Made by a program: the position numbers and the translations under genes. Positions 8,442 through 20,900 of a DNA stretch of 64,000 nt are shown in pieces. The notes below the pieces were generated by a model, which worked only from the letters and a program-made list of their open reading frames with translations, did not search any database and was not told the DNA's origin. Position 1 is the stretch's first letter. Each line of letters starts with the position of its first letter. Origin of the DNA: Thiodiazotropha sp040507035 (lineage in GTDB: Bacteria; Pseudomonadota; Gammaproteobacteria; Chromatiales; Chromatiaceae); assembly GCA_040507035.1 (NCBI GenBank), contig JBEVVR010000021.1, forward strand, positions 1-64,000, read 5' to 3'.

Positions 8442-11342
8442 TCAGTGTGCAATATGGCTTGTACTGATTAGTGGTTTATATTCATTATCCCTGTTTTCTC
8501 GAAGCAGGCGAGTGATCATATCGGCCCCCATGGGCGGATAAAAATGATAACCTTGAAATTCATGACACCCAACATTGAGTAAATAGTTTAACTCCTCCTC
8601 TGTTTCCACCCCTTCAGCAATCACATCGATAGCGAGTCCCTTGGCGATGGTAACGATGGCTTCAACCAGTTTTTGGCGCTCAAGGATCTTGTCGACATTG
8701 GTGATAAATGCGCGGTCGATCTTCAGCCTGTCCAGTGGTAACTGCTGCAGGTAGGCTAGAGAAGAGTAACCAGTGCCAAAATCATCGATGCTGAAGCGGA
8801 TACCATGTTTGCGTAAGGCCAGTAACTTATCTCGAACATCGGTGGTATCGGTGACGAGAGTCTGTTCTGTTATCTCCAGTTCCAGTTTGTTGGCGGCGAT
8901 TCCAGAGCGTTGAATATGTTCGAGTATATATTCGACAAAGTCACCATTAATGAATTGGGTGGGAGAGACATTGATGGCTATGTGTCCAAGGGTTTGAAGC
9001 AGGTTGTCATCAGACCATAATTTTATCTGTCTGCAAACCTGGTTCAGGACATAGTTATTGATCTGCAAAATCAAGCCGCTCTGTTCGGCGATAGGGATAA
9101 AATCAATGGGCTTGACGATGCCTAAAGCCTCATCATTCCAACGTAACAGTGCCTCGATACCGATTATTCGTCTATGTTGTTCAACTTTTGGTTGATAGAC
9201 CAGGGTGAAAGCGTCATGGGCTAAGGCTTCCAACATGCGGTTATGGATCAGCAGCCAATCCTTGGTTGCCTGTTCCATCTCTGTTCTGAAAAAACGGGTG
9301 GTGAACCGGCCGTCGTTTTTGGCGTTGGCAACAGCTGTATCGGCCTGTGCGAGTATTGTGGAGGCATCCTCATGGTCAAACGGAAACAGGGTGATGCCTA
9401 TGCTCACCGTCATACGGACGGTGTCGCGATCCAAGTAATAGGGCTGTTGCAGGATCAACATGATCTCATCAGCGGTGATTTGCGCATTATGAGCTATCTG
9501 TTCCGAGTCTGCGGCTTGGTTGGCGAGTAACATGGTGAATTCGTCGCTGCCGATATGGGCAACCGTGTCGCCTTCCTGGGTTATGTATTTCAGGCGTTGC
9601 GCCGTTTCAGTGAGGATTCTATCGCCGCTAGTGTGGCCCAAGGCGTCATTGATCTGCTTGAAACGGTCGATGTCGATATAGAGTAAGGCAGAGACCTGGT
9701 TGTTATTTCTTGCCGCCGCCAGCTGTTGCTTAAGACGGTCCAGGAAGAGACGCTTGTTGGGAAGGTTTGTCAGTGGATCGTAAAATGCCAGGTACTCTAT
9801 GCGCTGCTCAGCCTGTTTACGGGCAGTGATATCAAAAAATGAGAGCACACCTCCCTGATTCATGCCGTTTTTGATAATCGGGTTGCAGATGTACTCCACC
9901 GGGATGGGATCACAATTCTTACGTATAAAGGTATCGTTTTCGTGAAGATGGGATTTACCCTGGGTCAGGCACTCCTGTAAAGGACATGCCTTTGCCCTAT
10001 GTTGACTGTGATTCTTCTCACAACGGTGTATCAGACTGTGAAGCGGGCGACCAAGCATTTCATTTTGCGGGTACCCTGTGAGTGTCTCGGCACGTGAATT
10101 GGCGAAAGTCAGCCGCCCATGGGCATCTATACCCAGTATTCCTTCACCAACCGATTCAAGTATCAGGCGTTGATTCGCTTCGGTCTGTTGTAAACGTTCA
10201 AAGGCGGAGAGTTCTCGTAATCTAAAGTATGAAATGAGAGCGGCAAAAACAAAAATCGCAGGAAAGCCCAGCAGGGTTACACCCCATGCGGCTTTTGTAT
10301 AGGGTGCCTTCAATGCCAGTAGTTGTTGTTTGCTGACAAGGGAAACAATGACTAACCGGCGATTAAACATCTGGCTGCCTTGGGTTAACTCATCCGTTGC
10401 TAGCCAATGAAAGTTGAATATTCCCTGATCTGTTTTCAACTGACCATTCCGGTTTCGTTGCATGGCTTGCCATGCATTGGCGTAGGTATTGGTAAATATG
10501 CCTTTGTTTTGATCTTGTTTCGGGTACATGAAGAGCCATTCGCGGTCTCTGGTCATGCCATGAAGAAAGTAGCCTTTTTGATTTAGCAGCAGGTTCTTGC
10601 TCTCTGCCATCACACTATAGGTGTCAATCTCGCGCATCAGGTTTTCAGCGAGATAGTTGAGCACCAGTAATCCGACCTTGCTGTTGTTAGCATCGACGAC
10701 AGAAACTGCGATGCGTTGCATCGGTTTGATTGGTAGTTCTATTTTGTTGTTTTCAATGTTGAGATCGAGGGGAGAAAGATATATCTGACCTATTGGCAGT
10801 GCCATAGCATCCTTGAAGTAGTAGCGGTTAGCCTTGTTTTGCAGCGCTTCCCTAGGAACGGCATTTGCCCCATCCAGGGTCAGATTTACCCTCAGTGTTT
10901 CCTGCCCATGAAGATCCAGCAGGCGGATCTGATCATAAATACGCTTTTGTGCGGAAAATCCAATCCACTGTTCGGCTAACAAGCGAGCGTCGGTTCCGCT
11001 TGGGTTTGACAATGCTCGTGGTAACAGCGGGTTGCTTGCCAGCATGCGGGCATCGCCGATTAGGTTGCGTAAGTTTTGTTGTAGTTTTAGGGAGAGAACC
11101 TGGTTGACATATTGGTTCATCTTGATGGCATTTTGTTCGACCTCGGCCACCTGTTGACTGTAGTAACCCAGGGTGGCTATGCCAAAGACGGTTATTAGCG
11201 GTAATGCAATAAACAGGGTTTTGCGGAGAAACGGTAACATCGAAAAGCCGATGAATCCGGGTGGATTATTGGCTATGGTGAGGTTGGCGGAATGTCCTTG
11301 TATTATCATGATTATCAATCCATTGACTTTACTTACAAGCAT
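8442..11342 (-). CDS. Membrane PAS-GGDEF-EAL cyclic-di-GMP protein
   Basis: A 966-residue sensor. A transmembrane helix near residues 38-60 and a second near 340-365 bracket a periplasmic sensory domain. Inside the cell follow a PAS domain (about 385-510, with a Cys/His-rich insert HRCEKNHSQHRAKACPLQEC), GGDEF (about 525-690) and EAL (about 700-945). The GGDEF signature reads GSDEF and the upstream inhibitory site lacks its Arg, so cyclase activity is doubtful. The EAL domain keeps EALLRW, ETTL-type Glu, DDFGTGYSSL, KIDRAF and EGVET, so phosphodiesterase activity is likely. The start at 11342 follows GAGCG; an ATG at 11240 (MLPFLRK) is an alternative. It probably lowers cyclic di-GMP in response to a periplasmic signal. 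Confidence 0.88.
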   Translation of the reverse strand: MLVSKVNGLIIMIIQGHSANLTIANNPPGFIGFSMLPFLRKTLFIALPLITVFGIATLGYYSQQVAEVEQNAIKMNQYVNQVLSLKLQQNLRNLIGDARMLASNPLLPRALSNPSGTDARLLAEQWIGFSAQKRIYDQIRLLDLHGQETLRVNLTLDGANAVPREALQNKANRYYFKDAMALPIGQIYLSPLDLNIENNKIELPIKPMQRIAVSVVDANNSKVGLLVLNYLAENLMREIDTYSVMAESKNLLLNQKGYFLHGMTRDREWLFMYPKQDQNKGIFTNTYANAWQAMQRNRNGQLKTDQGIFNFHWLATDELTQGSQMFNRRLVIVSLVSKQQLLALKAPYTKAAWGVTLLGFPAIFVFAALISYFRLRELSAFERLQQTEANQRLILESVGEGILGIDAHGRLTFANSRAETLTGYPQNEMLGRPLHSLIHRCEKNHSQHRAKACPLQECLTQGKSHLHENDTFIRKNCDPIPVEYICNPIIKNGMNQGGVLSFFDITARKQAEQRIEYLAFYDPLTNLPNKRLFLDRLKQQLAAARNNNQVSALLYIDIDRFKQINDALGHTSGDRILTETAQRLKYITQEGDTVAHIGSDEFTMLLANQAADSEQIAHNAQITADEIMLILQQPYYLDRDTVRMTVSIGITLFPFDHEDASTILAQADTAVANAKNDGRFTTRFFRTEMEQATKDWLLIHNRMLEALAHDAFTLVYQPKVEQHRRIIGIEALLRWNDEALGIVKPIDFIPIAEQSGLILQINNYVLNQVCRQIKLWSDDNLLQTLGHIAINVSPTQFINGDFVEYILEHIQRSGIAANKLELEITEQTLVTDTTDVRDKLLALRKHGIRFSIDDFGTGYSSLAYLQQLPLDRLKIDRAFITNVDKILERQKLVEAIVTIAKGLAIDVIAEGVETEEELNYLLNVGCHEFQGYHFYPPMGADMITRLLRENRDNEYKPLISTSHIAH

Positions 11343-11415
11343 AGTCGCTCAAATCATAATAACTACATCTATATGCAACTATCTTCTGCCTCCATGCCCG
11401 TGTTTGTACCGTCTC

Positions 11416-11919
11416 TCAGGTTTTGCTGTCGTCGCTGTTGCCGAGGTTAGGTGCTGTTCCGCTCAAGGCTTTGTTTTCGGATTGTTTCATCTTTTGAAAC
11501 AGGTAGTTACCAAGCAATTGATCGATTCCGAGAACATGTTCCTGTAACCAGTGGTTAAGAAAAATCAATACCTCGGCGCTGGAGACTTTCCTGCCTTCCC
11601 GCAAGCGTTCACTCACCGCCACCACCTTGCTGGAAAAGTCCCTGTGTTGGGCGATGTGAGTCTGCGCCTCGTCCGGGTGGGCGGCCGCATAGTTGTAGCG
11701 CTGCATCAATGCCTCTTCGGTTTCAAAATGCATGATGGCATAACCGAGTAGATCATTGACAACCTGTTTCAGGGAAGTTACATCATCTTTTGCCAGCAGG
11801 TGTTGATTTGCCTGCTGCAGGGTGTCGAAAAGATATTGATGATGCTTATCGATGGTGGTGATCCCGGTGGCCATCGACACGTCCCATTTGAGTGGGTGAA
11901 TGTCCTCTAATCTTGGCAT
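11416..11919 (-). CDS. Bacteriohemerythrin
   Basis: A 167-residue hemerythrin-fold protein that binds O2 at a di-iron site. The ligand pattern is visible in order: His in TIDKHHQYLF, His and Glu in MHFETEE, His pair in THIAQHRDF, and His and Asp in HWLQEHVLGID. The C-terminal 20 residues are a polar tail. I start at the ATG at 11919 rather than the longer frame at 11955; it overlaps the giant signalling gene's 3' end by 13 bases, implying co-transcription. Proposed roles are O2 storage, delivery or sensing; the neighbouring GGDEF/EAL proteins suggest a link to oxygen-dependent behaviour. Confidence 0.9.
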   Translation of the reverse strand: MPRLEDIHPLKWDVSMATGITTIDKHHQYLFDTLQQANQHLLAKDDVTSLKQVVNDLLGYAIMHFETEEALMQRYNYAAAHPDEAQTHIAQHRDFSSKVVAVSERLREGRKVSSAEVLIFLNHWLQEHVLGIDQLLGNYLFQKMKQSENKALSGTAPNLGNSDDSKT

Positions 11920-14900
11920 ACTCGTATCTCGTTTGCTAAATAATCGGCATACCACTTCTGGAACGCATGCACCGGCATGGGACGCCCCAGCCCGTACCCC
12001 TGTACAATGTTGCAGCCCAGGTCAACCAGGTATTCGGCCTGTTGGCTGTTCTCCACTCCCTCGGCGACAACATGCAGCCCAAATGCCTTGCCAAGGCTTA
12101 TCACACCAACCACGATTGCCTCGTCATCCGGATCCTCTAACATGTCCCTGACAAAGGATTGATCGATCTTCAACTCTTCGATGCTCAGCCGGCGTAGGTA
12201 GACCAGCGAGGAGTAACCGGTGCCGAAGTCGTCAAGCGAAAAGCCTATACCCATCGTCAGGCACTCGTTGATCACCTCCTCGATGGGTTCAAGTTCCTCC
12301 AGTTCGGAGGTTTCAATAATCTCTATCATCAGGCGATGGCTTGGCATCTGCGGCCAGTAGGATGCAACGGCTCTGCGGAGATCGGCGATGAAATTTCTTG
12401 ACTTCAGGTGGCGTGGAAAGATGTTGATGCTGATCGGGAGCTCTATCCCCTGATCGTCCCAGGACTTCGCCTGGCGTATCGCCTCTTCTATGACCAAACG
12501 TCCAACCCGAATAGCCAGGCTATCGTTTTCTATCAGGGTGAGAAATTCATTGGGAAGAATCAGGCCGAGGACCGGGTCGTTCCAGCGTAACAAGGCCTCG
12601 AGTCCGACCACTTCGCCCTTGGTGAAGTCCACCTTTGGTTGGTAGTAGAGTTCAAACTCCCCTTTCTCGAGGCCGCGTTCCAGCATCGTCATCAGCTCGG
12701 TGCGGGCTGATATCTGCCGCTCCAGGCGGGCGTCGAAGATCTGGTAGCGGTTCTTGCCGAGTTGCTTCGCTGTATACATGGCATGGTCGGCATGACGCAA
12801 CAGGCTGTCGGCGTCCACATTGTCATCCGGGTAGAGGGTGACACCGATGCTGGCCGACACCGATACCTGCTCACCCTCGAGAAGCATGGGTTGTGAGACC
12901 TTGTCGAGGATACGCTCCAGCGCCCTTGCGCAGTCGTCGTCACTCTCTATCTCGTTCCACAGCAGCACGAACTCATCCCCTCCCAGGCGGGCGACAGTGT
13001 CCTCGCCGCGGGACATCGACAGCAGACGATTGGCGATTTCGATCAGCATGCGATCGCCACCCTCGTGACCAAACTGATCGTTGATCGGTTTAAAGCCGTC
13101 CAGGTCGAGGTAACAGACCGCGAGGTGCGTATTATGCCGACGGGAGTAGCTGATGGCCTGCTCAAGGCGGTCTCCGAGCAGGCGTCGGTTGGGAACCGAG
13201 GTGAGCGTGTCGTAGTGGGCGATACGGTCGAGGTCGGCCTCGTGCTGCTTGAGCATGCTGATATCGGAGAAAGCACCCACGTAGTGTTGCAGTTGTCCCT
13301 GTTGATCGCGTACCGCGACGATGGAGAGAAGCTCCGGAAAGACCTCTCCCGATTTGCGCCGGTTCCAAAGCTCTCCCTGCCACTCACCCTTGGTGTTGAG
13401 CGATTGCCACATCTGTTGATAAAAAACGGGATTCTGTTGACCGGCACTGAGAAATCCCGGGTTCTGTCCCAGGGCCTCTTCCCGGCTGTAGCCGGTGAGG
13501 CGGCTGAAGGCCGGATTGATATCGATGATGCGGTTCTGCGCATCGCTGATCAGTATGCCCTCCTGGCTTGTGGAGAAGACACTGGCCGCCAGGCGCAGAC
13601 GCTCTTCATCCTGTTTGCGTTGGGTGATGTCGAAGAGGGAGACAAAGACCTTGCTCAGGCTCTCTTCATAGCCCGGGCATACCGAGAAAGAGACACTGAC
13701 CTCGCGACGTTGCCCTTTTAGGGTCTGCACGGCGCCATCGAGTACAAGCTCGGTTTTACCCGCTGCGATGGCGATAAGCTCCTTGCGGAAGGTATCGTAA
13801 GATTCCGGGATGAAGGTATGCGGCAGGCCTTGGTAGAGTGCCTCCTTACTCTCTGCCTCGTGGAGTTCCAGGGTGGCGCTGTTTACACTGAGGATGCGAA
13901 CCATGGATGCAAGCTGTTTAACGATTTCCGGGTGTTGCAGAAGATAGTGCTCAAGATCGTCACCATGACTTTTGATCAATCCATTGAGTTTGGACTTGAC
14001 GGCAGAGAAGTCCTCCTCCCAGATGGATACCGGAGAGTTTTCATAGACCAGGCGGAAACGCTGCTCGCTCTCCCGCAGGTTGCGCATCACCAACAGATCG
14101 TTCAGGCCGTCAGAGAGGCGGTGGCCGATCTCCTCGAACAGGCGTAGCTCTTGGTCGCTCCAGACCCGGTCGTAGGAACATTGATGAATGCCCAACTGCC
14201 AGGGATTGTCCACTCGAGGGTAGAGCGCCATGGCCATGAAGGAGCGAGTGCTGAAGTCCTTTTGCAGAAATTCCGCCACCGGGTATTCTGTGCCTGGGCC
14301 CACGCGCACGGGGTGTTCGTTTTCAAGAACCAGTTTCGCTTCCCAGGCGACCATTTCGTTCATGGGCATATCAATGCCTAGTTCGAGCACACCCGGATAC
14401 TCCGGTTTACAGCGTTCCATCGGTATCGACCAGTAGGCAGAATCCGGGTCGCATGGGTAGAGCAGGTAGACCCGGTCGCAACTAAATATATCGAGCACCT
14501 CGTCCAGGGCTCTGTTCATGATCTGTTCGATATTGCCCTCTTCCTGCAATACCCGGTTGATGCGGTCGAGGCTCTCGAGGAAGTGGAGGTGTTGTTGTCG
14601 CTCAAGCTCAGCTTGTTTCAGCTCTGAAATGTCAACCAGAGAGACCAATACCTGGCCCAGGCTCTGTTCATAGCCGGTACAGACCGATACAAAGGTATCT
14701 ATGTGATGCCTTCTTCCGGTGAGGGTCTTGATCTCCGATTCGATGCGAAAGCGTGTTTTCCCCTGCATCAGGCAGACCAGCACCTGCCGATAGGCCGCCA
14801 TGGTTTCCGGAATGAAGATCTGTGGCAGTCCTTTGAGTAGCGCCTGTTTGTCCTCGGCCTCGTGAAGGGCCAGTGCGGCCTGGTTGACATCGACCATGCG

Positions 14901-17900
14901 CACCATGCTCGCGCACTCCGCCACCACGTCAGGATGGTTGCTCAAATATCCGGCAAGATCATCGCCATACTCGGAACTGAGTGCTTCCAAGTGTGTCTTG
15001 ACAGCGGAGTAGTCCTCCTCCTGAATCGATACAGGTGAGCTCTCGAAGACGAGACGAAAACGCTCCTCGCTCTGGCGTAGATCGCGGGCAATCAGCAGAT
15101 TGTTGAGACCATCCGAGAGGCGATGAGCGATCTCCTCCAACAGACGTGCCTCCTGATCGGTCCAGATCCGCGCATGGGAGCACTGGTGGATGCCGAATTG
15201 CCAGGGGCGATCCACCTTGGGTTGGATTGAAACCGCCAATAGCGAGCGAACACCCAGGTTCTTTGTGATATCGTCGGGAATGGGGCGATCGGTATGCGGG
15301 CCCAGTTGGATGGGTGTATCTGTCTCTAACAGGGCGCGCATAGTCTCCTCTATATGAGGATGATAGGGTAGGTTTTTCCTGGGTGGCAGAGGTGAGGGGT
15401 AGTCCGGTTTCCAAACCTCCATGGGCATACGCCACTCAGATGCGGCGTCGGGATCGCAGGGGTACTGTAGGTAGGCGCGGTCGCAATCAAAAATAGCCAG
15501 CACCTCATCCAGGGTGTGCTGCAAAATCTCTTCAACATCTCCTTCGGCCTGAAGCACCTGATTGATGCGGTCGAGGCTCTCGAGGAAGTGGAGGTGTTGT
15601 TGGCGCTCAAGCTCAGCCTGTTTCAGCTCGGTAATATCGATGAGGGAGACCAGGACGTTTGACAGGCTCTCTTCTTGGCCGGGTGAGACGGAGAGAAAAG
15701 CTTCGATTGCGTATCTGCGCCCATGCAGGGTCTGCAGTACCGACTCCTTGCGTATGTTGGTTTCACCCCCTATCAGCGAGACCAGAATGTGGCGAAAGTC
15801 GTCAAAGGTTTCCGGTACGAAGATCCGTGGCAAGACCTGTTGCATATCCTGTTTACTGTCAGCCTCGTGCAGCACCATGGCGGCATGATTGATATGGATA
15901 CAGCGCACCAGCGAAGCGCACTCCTCGAGCACCTTCGGGTGTTGGGCAAGATAGCCCGCAAGATCGTCACCATACTCGGTGCGCAGTGACTCAAGGTAAG
16001 TCTTGACCGCGGAGTAGTCCTCCTCCTGTATGGGGACGGGGGAGTGCTCAAAGACTTGACGGAAGCGCGCTTCGCTTTCTCGCAGGTTGCGGCTGATCAA
16101 CAGGTCGTTCAGACTGTCTGTCAGGCGATTGCTGATCTCCTCAAAGAGGCGCACCTCCTGATCGCTCCAGACGCGATCGTGAGTGCACTGGTGAATGCCC
16201 AATTGCCATGGGCTGTCGACTCTGGGGCGGAGGATGCCGGACATCATTGAGCGAATGCTGTACTGCTTGCCGAGAGTTTCCGGAAGGGAATACTCGCCCC
16301 CGGGTCCCATACGTACGGTATGCTCAGCATCGAGCAGGGTGCGCAGTATCCAGGAGACATGCTCATCCATCGGCTGCGGACCCTGACCCCCGGCCCCCGG
16401 GAATTCCGGTTTCGTACACTCTATGGGTATGGTCCAAGTCGAGGCATTCGGATCGCAGGGGTAGAGAAGAAAGGCGCGGTCGCAAGCAAAGATATCCAGT
16501 AGCTCGTCCAACGCCTTTTGCATAATCTGTTCGATATCGCCTTTGAGCTGCAGCGTTCGGTTGATGCGGTCAAGGCTTTCGAGGAAATGGGTGTGCGCTT
16601 GTCGTTCCAGTTCTGCCAGTTTCTGTTTGGTGATATCGTTGGAGATAACCAGTACAGACTGGATCTTGCCGTCAGGATCGAATTCCGGTGCGAATCGGGA
16701 ACTGGCCCAGTGGACCTCGTCTGCCCGGGTTCGGTAGGCAGTCTCATCTGAAACCTCCCTCCCGCTCTTGATGGCCTCTCTCAGATTGGCCATGTAGCGT
16801 TCAGGATCGAGCAGTGGCGAAGAGAATTTACTGGTCTGGCCAACTATTTTGTCCCGCGGTACTGTGAACTGATTTTCGAGGGCAGGATTGATATAGACAC
16901 GGCGTAGATTCAGGTCGTAACGGGCAATGTGATCGGGGGAGTTTTCAACCAGGGTACGGAAGAGTTGTTCACTGGCGACCAGTTGTTGTTCGGCCTGTTT
17001 GCGCTCGGTGATATCGGAAAAGCTGACGATGACCCGGGTGATGTTCTGCGCCTCGTCATAGATCGGAAGCGCGCTCACCAGGGCCCACACCGGCCCTTCC
17101 CTGTCGGGGCGATGAATGCCGACGATGATGTTATGCAGTGCACTATCGGCGGCGAGCACCTGATTGACCGGGTAATCCTCCACTGGCATCACGCTGCCGT
17201 CCTCGTGGAGGAAGTGCCAGTCGGGATCTATAGCACTCTTACCCAGCAGCTGTGCTTCACTCAGGCCGAGCAGATCCTGGGCCATGGTGTTTGTCGTGAG
17301 AATATGCGTGTCGGCGGCGTGTACCACGATGGCCGCCTGGACTGTTTGCACCAGATCGCGGTACTGGGTCTCGCTATCAATGAGTTCCTGGTAGAGGTTG
17401 GCGTTCTCCAGAGAGATGGCCGCTTGAGCCGCGAGCACATCGAGTATCGCTGTCCGTTGGTGGGTGAAGACGCCTGGGGTTTGGCTGTTTTCCAGATACA
17501 ACACACCGCTTAGCTTGTCCTGCCTGAGCAGGGGAATAGCGCATATGGATTTGGCGTCCGTGTCCCGGAAATAGGCATCAGCGGAATATTCGCCAGGCTG
17601 TGCAGTATCATCGATCAGGATAGTTCGGTGTGTGTTGATGGCCCTGTTGACAACGGTTTCGGCGCACTCGGTTTGAGAGATCGGAGTATGGATCTGCTGG
17701 ACCTGAATAGCGCTATCTGTGGCAGTGGCTTCCACCTCCAGCTCAAAGCCCCTATCCCGCTTGAGCAGCAGCAAACCCCGGTCGGCACCTGCGCTCTCCA
17801 GGGTGATCGTCATCAGAGCCTTGATCAGGGCGGTCAGTTCAACCTCCCCTGACAGCTGCTGCGACGCCTTGATGAGCGCCGTGGCATCGAGGTGATGATT

Positions 17901-20900
17901 CAGTGAGCTGGAGCCTAGAGCCTCCCTTGATTGCAGCCAGCCGTGTTGACGTTCGAGTTGCCGCACTTTGGCGCTTGCGCCCCAACGCTGATAGCAATCC
18001 CGCGCCTCGCCTAAATAGACACGGGCAACGGTTTCTAGACCACGCTGTGTATAAAACCGGGCAGCCGCTTCGCTGGCGATGGCTTGCCAGTGAATAAAGC
18101 TACTCGCTCTCGCTGTCTCGCATGCCCGTTCGAATAGCTGTTCGGCCGCTAGGGTATCTCCTTTCAGCACGGCGATTTCTGCCGCCACTAACGCATGTTT
18201 ACAAGCAAAATTGGCGGGAGCGTTTTCGGCCCAGAAGGCGAGTTTTTGTTCATCTTCAGACAAGGTCTGCAGGGATTGTTGACGTTGTTTATCGCCAAGC
18301 CCATCACAACCGCCAGCCAAAATCATCCCATCCAGGAAGTGGAACATCGCCTGCATCGGCTGTGACAATACCGATGATTGAACCTGTCTGGCTCTATCTG
18401 CGTGGGACAGTGCAGCAGCGTCGTCGCCCATCAGGTAGGCGGCCAGCATTTTCATGTTGTGGTAGTAGGCGAGTCCACAGGTAAAAGCGCCCCGGTCGAT
18501 AGCCTCGGTAGAGGAGGCTTCATCGATAGTTTCATCGCTGAAGGAGATCTCTCCGTCAGTCTCTCCCATCAGACATTTCACAAACTGCTGTTGCAGAACG
18601 ATGGACTGATGTATCGGTTCGTTGATACTTTGCAGCGCAAAATCGGCATACTTTCGGGAAAGTTCGAGTACCTCTCCCAGCCTATCTCCGCGCTCGATCG
18701 CCTGCCAGACAATGGAGTAACCTATGTAGTTGGCGAAGGCAAGATTACCGCCGTCAATGCAAGCGGCAAACCCCCGTTCCAGGATCGGGAAATCAGAGCT
18801 CAAGGGATTCAACCAGAAATTAACATGGTTGCCGTGCAGGTAGAGCACAGAACCAAGAATCCCGGGTTCAGCAAAGCGCTCGCTGAGACTGATCGCCGCC
18901 AGGGAAGACTCATAGGCGGCAACCAGATCGCCCAGTGACGAGGCTTGCAGGACTGCATATGCGCTAAAGGCGTGGCAGGCCTCTTTGGTCACCCCATGCT
19001 GAAATATTCTATTCAGGTTCATGTAGGCGAACAGGGGATAAAGTTCGGGTCGGCTACCGATATAGGCCGGACCGGCGATCCCGGTGAGCAGCTCGATCAA
19101 GATTCTGGCCTGTAGATCGGTGGCTTCGGGAGCCTGCGGCATATCGCGAATCGAATGTGTTTGTAGATTCTCCTGCAGGGTTTTGGCTTCGCTTGCAATT
19201 GCCTGACTGACAGCAGCGGCGTCATCCGGTACGCTCAGGCCCAATAGCCGAAGCGCCTCGATCCCGGCGACCAGGGCGTCGTCGAACCTGCCGGTGATCG
19301 GGTAGCAGTGCATTCTCAGCATATGGGCACGTGCCATATCGAGTTTGTTGCCGGCCCGGGCCAGCAGCTTCTCGATGACGAACTCTGCACGTGCATAATC
19401 TCCGTACAGAAATTCGGCCACTGCCCAGTCGCTGTAAAGAGCGAACTGAAACTCATATCGGTCGTACCATGCGTCTTCGGAGAGGATACCGGCGGCGGTC
19501 GAGAAAAGCTCCCGTGCCGTTGCATAGGCGATAGAGGCGCTGGCTTTTCTGCCGGCTGCGGCATTGAGCTCTGCTAGTTGCATGATCTCAGCCGGGTCTG
19601 TTATCAACTCGGCCCCCCGATTGAGGTGGTTGACCACATCGAAAAGCATATCCTCATGTTTGCCGCCGGAAGATTTGCAAGCCAGTTGCCGGCCAATAGC
19701 TAAATGGATATGAGACCGTTGCTGATCAGGTATCAGTGCATAGGCGGCCTCCTGTACCCGGTCGTGTAAGAAGCGATAACTCGTTTTGTCACGCACAACC
19801 AGGCCAGCCTGCACCGCACTCCATAAAGCAGTATCCAGAGCGGCTTTAGATTGATCAGAGACTTCGGCCAGGATATCAATCTCTGTAACTGTTCCCAGAC
19901 AGGCTAACTGCTTGAGAGCCTGTTGTGTCTCATCAGGCAGGCCGCTTAACTTCTCCAGCATCAGATCGACCACATTGTCGGAGTAGCCCTTGTTGCGGAT
20001 TGCGTTTAGGTTCCAGGTCCATTCTCTTGCCTGCGAATCAAATGCAAGCAGGTTTTCTTCCGCCAGGGAGGTTAAAAACTGGTTTACAAAGAAGGGGTTT
20101 CCACCCGTCTTCTCCTGCACCAGGTTGGCGAGTGGAAGAACCCGCTCTTCATCGGCATGTAAAGTGTCGACGATGAGTTGGCAGGTTTCGTTGATGCGAA
20201 GTGGTTTGAGGACGATTTCAGAGAGCCGGACTCCTCTGTTGCGTAACACCTCGATGGTTCGTCTCAAGGGGTGGGTTTGTCCGACCTCGTTGTCACGGTA
20301 TGCGCCCAGTAACAGCAGATGTTTGAGCCCGGGCTGAGTCAACAGGTGTTCGAGCAGCCGCAGGCTGGCGCTATCGAACCACTGCAGGTCATCCAGAAAC
20401 AGCAATAGGGGATGTTCAGAGCGGGCAAAGACCTCAAGCAGGCGCCGGATCACATTGTTGAAGCGGTTCTCAGCATCCTGGGGGGGTACCTCTGCAACGA
20501 CCGGTTGCTCACCTATGAGAGTGACCAGGTCGGGTACAAGGTCGGTGACAAGCCGGCCATTGGGCTCCACTGCTAGTTTAATCTCTTGCCGCCATTGGGC
20601 GATCTCCCGCTCCCCTCTGCCCAGAATATGTCTAACAAGGGTTTGCAGCGCATGGGAAAGGGTTGTGTAGGGTGTGTCGCGCTTGTACTGATCGAACTTT
20701 CCTTCGGCATAGAGGGTGTTGGGTAAAACCAGGGTGCGTTGCATTTCGCTGATCAACGCCGACTTGCCGATGCCGGCGTAGCCGGAGACCAGCAGCATTT
20801 CCACATCACCATTGTTGACTACCCGATCAACGGTGTTGAGCAGTCTTTTCACTTCATGGGTTCGACCGTAGAGCTTTTCCGGTATTACCAATTGATGGGG

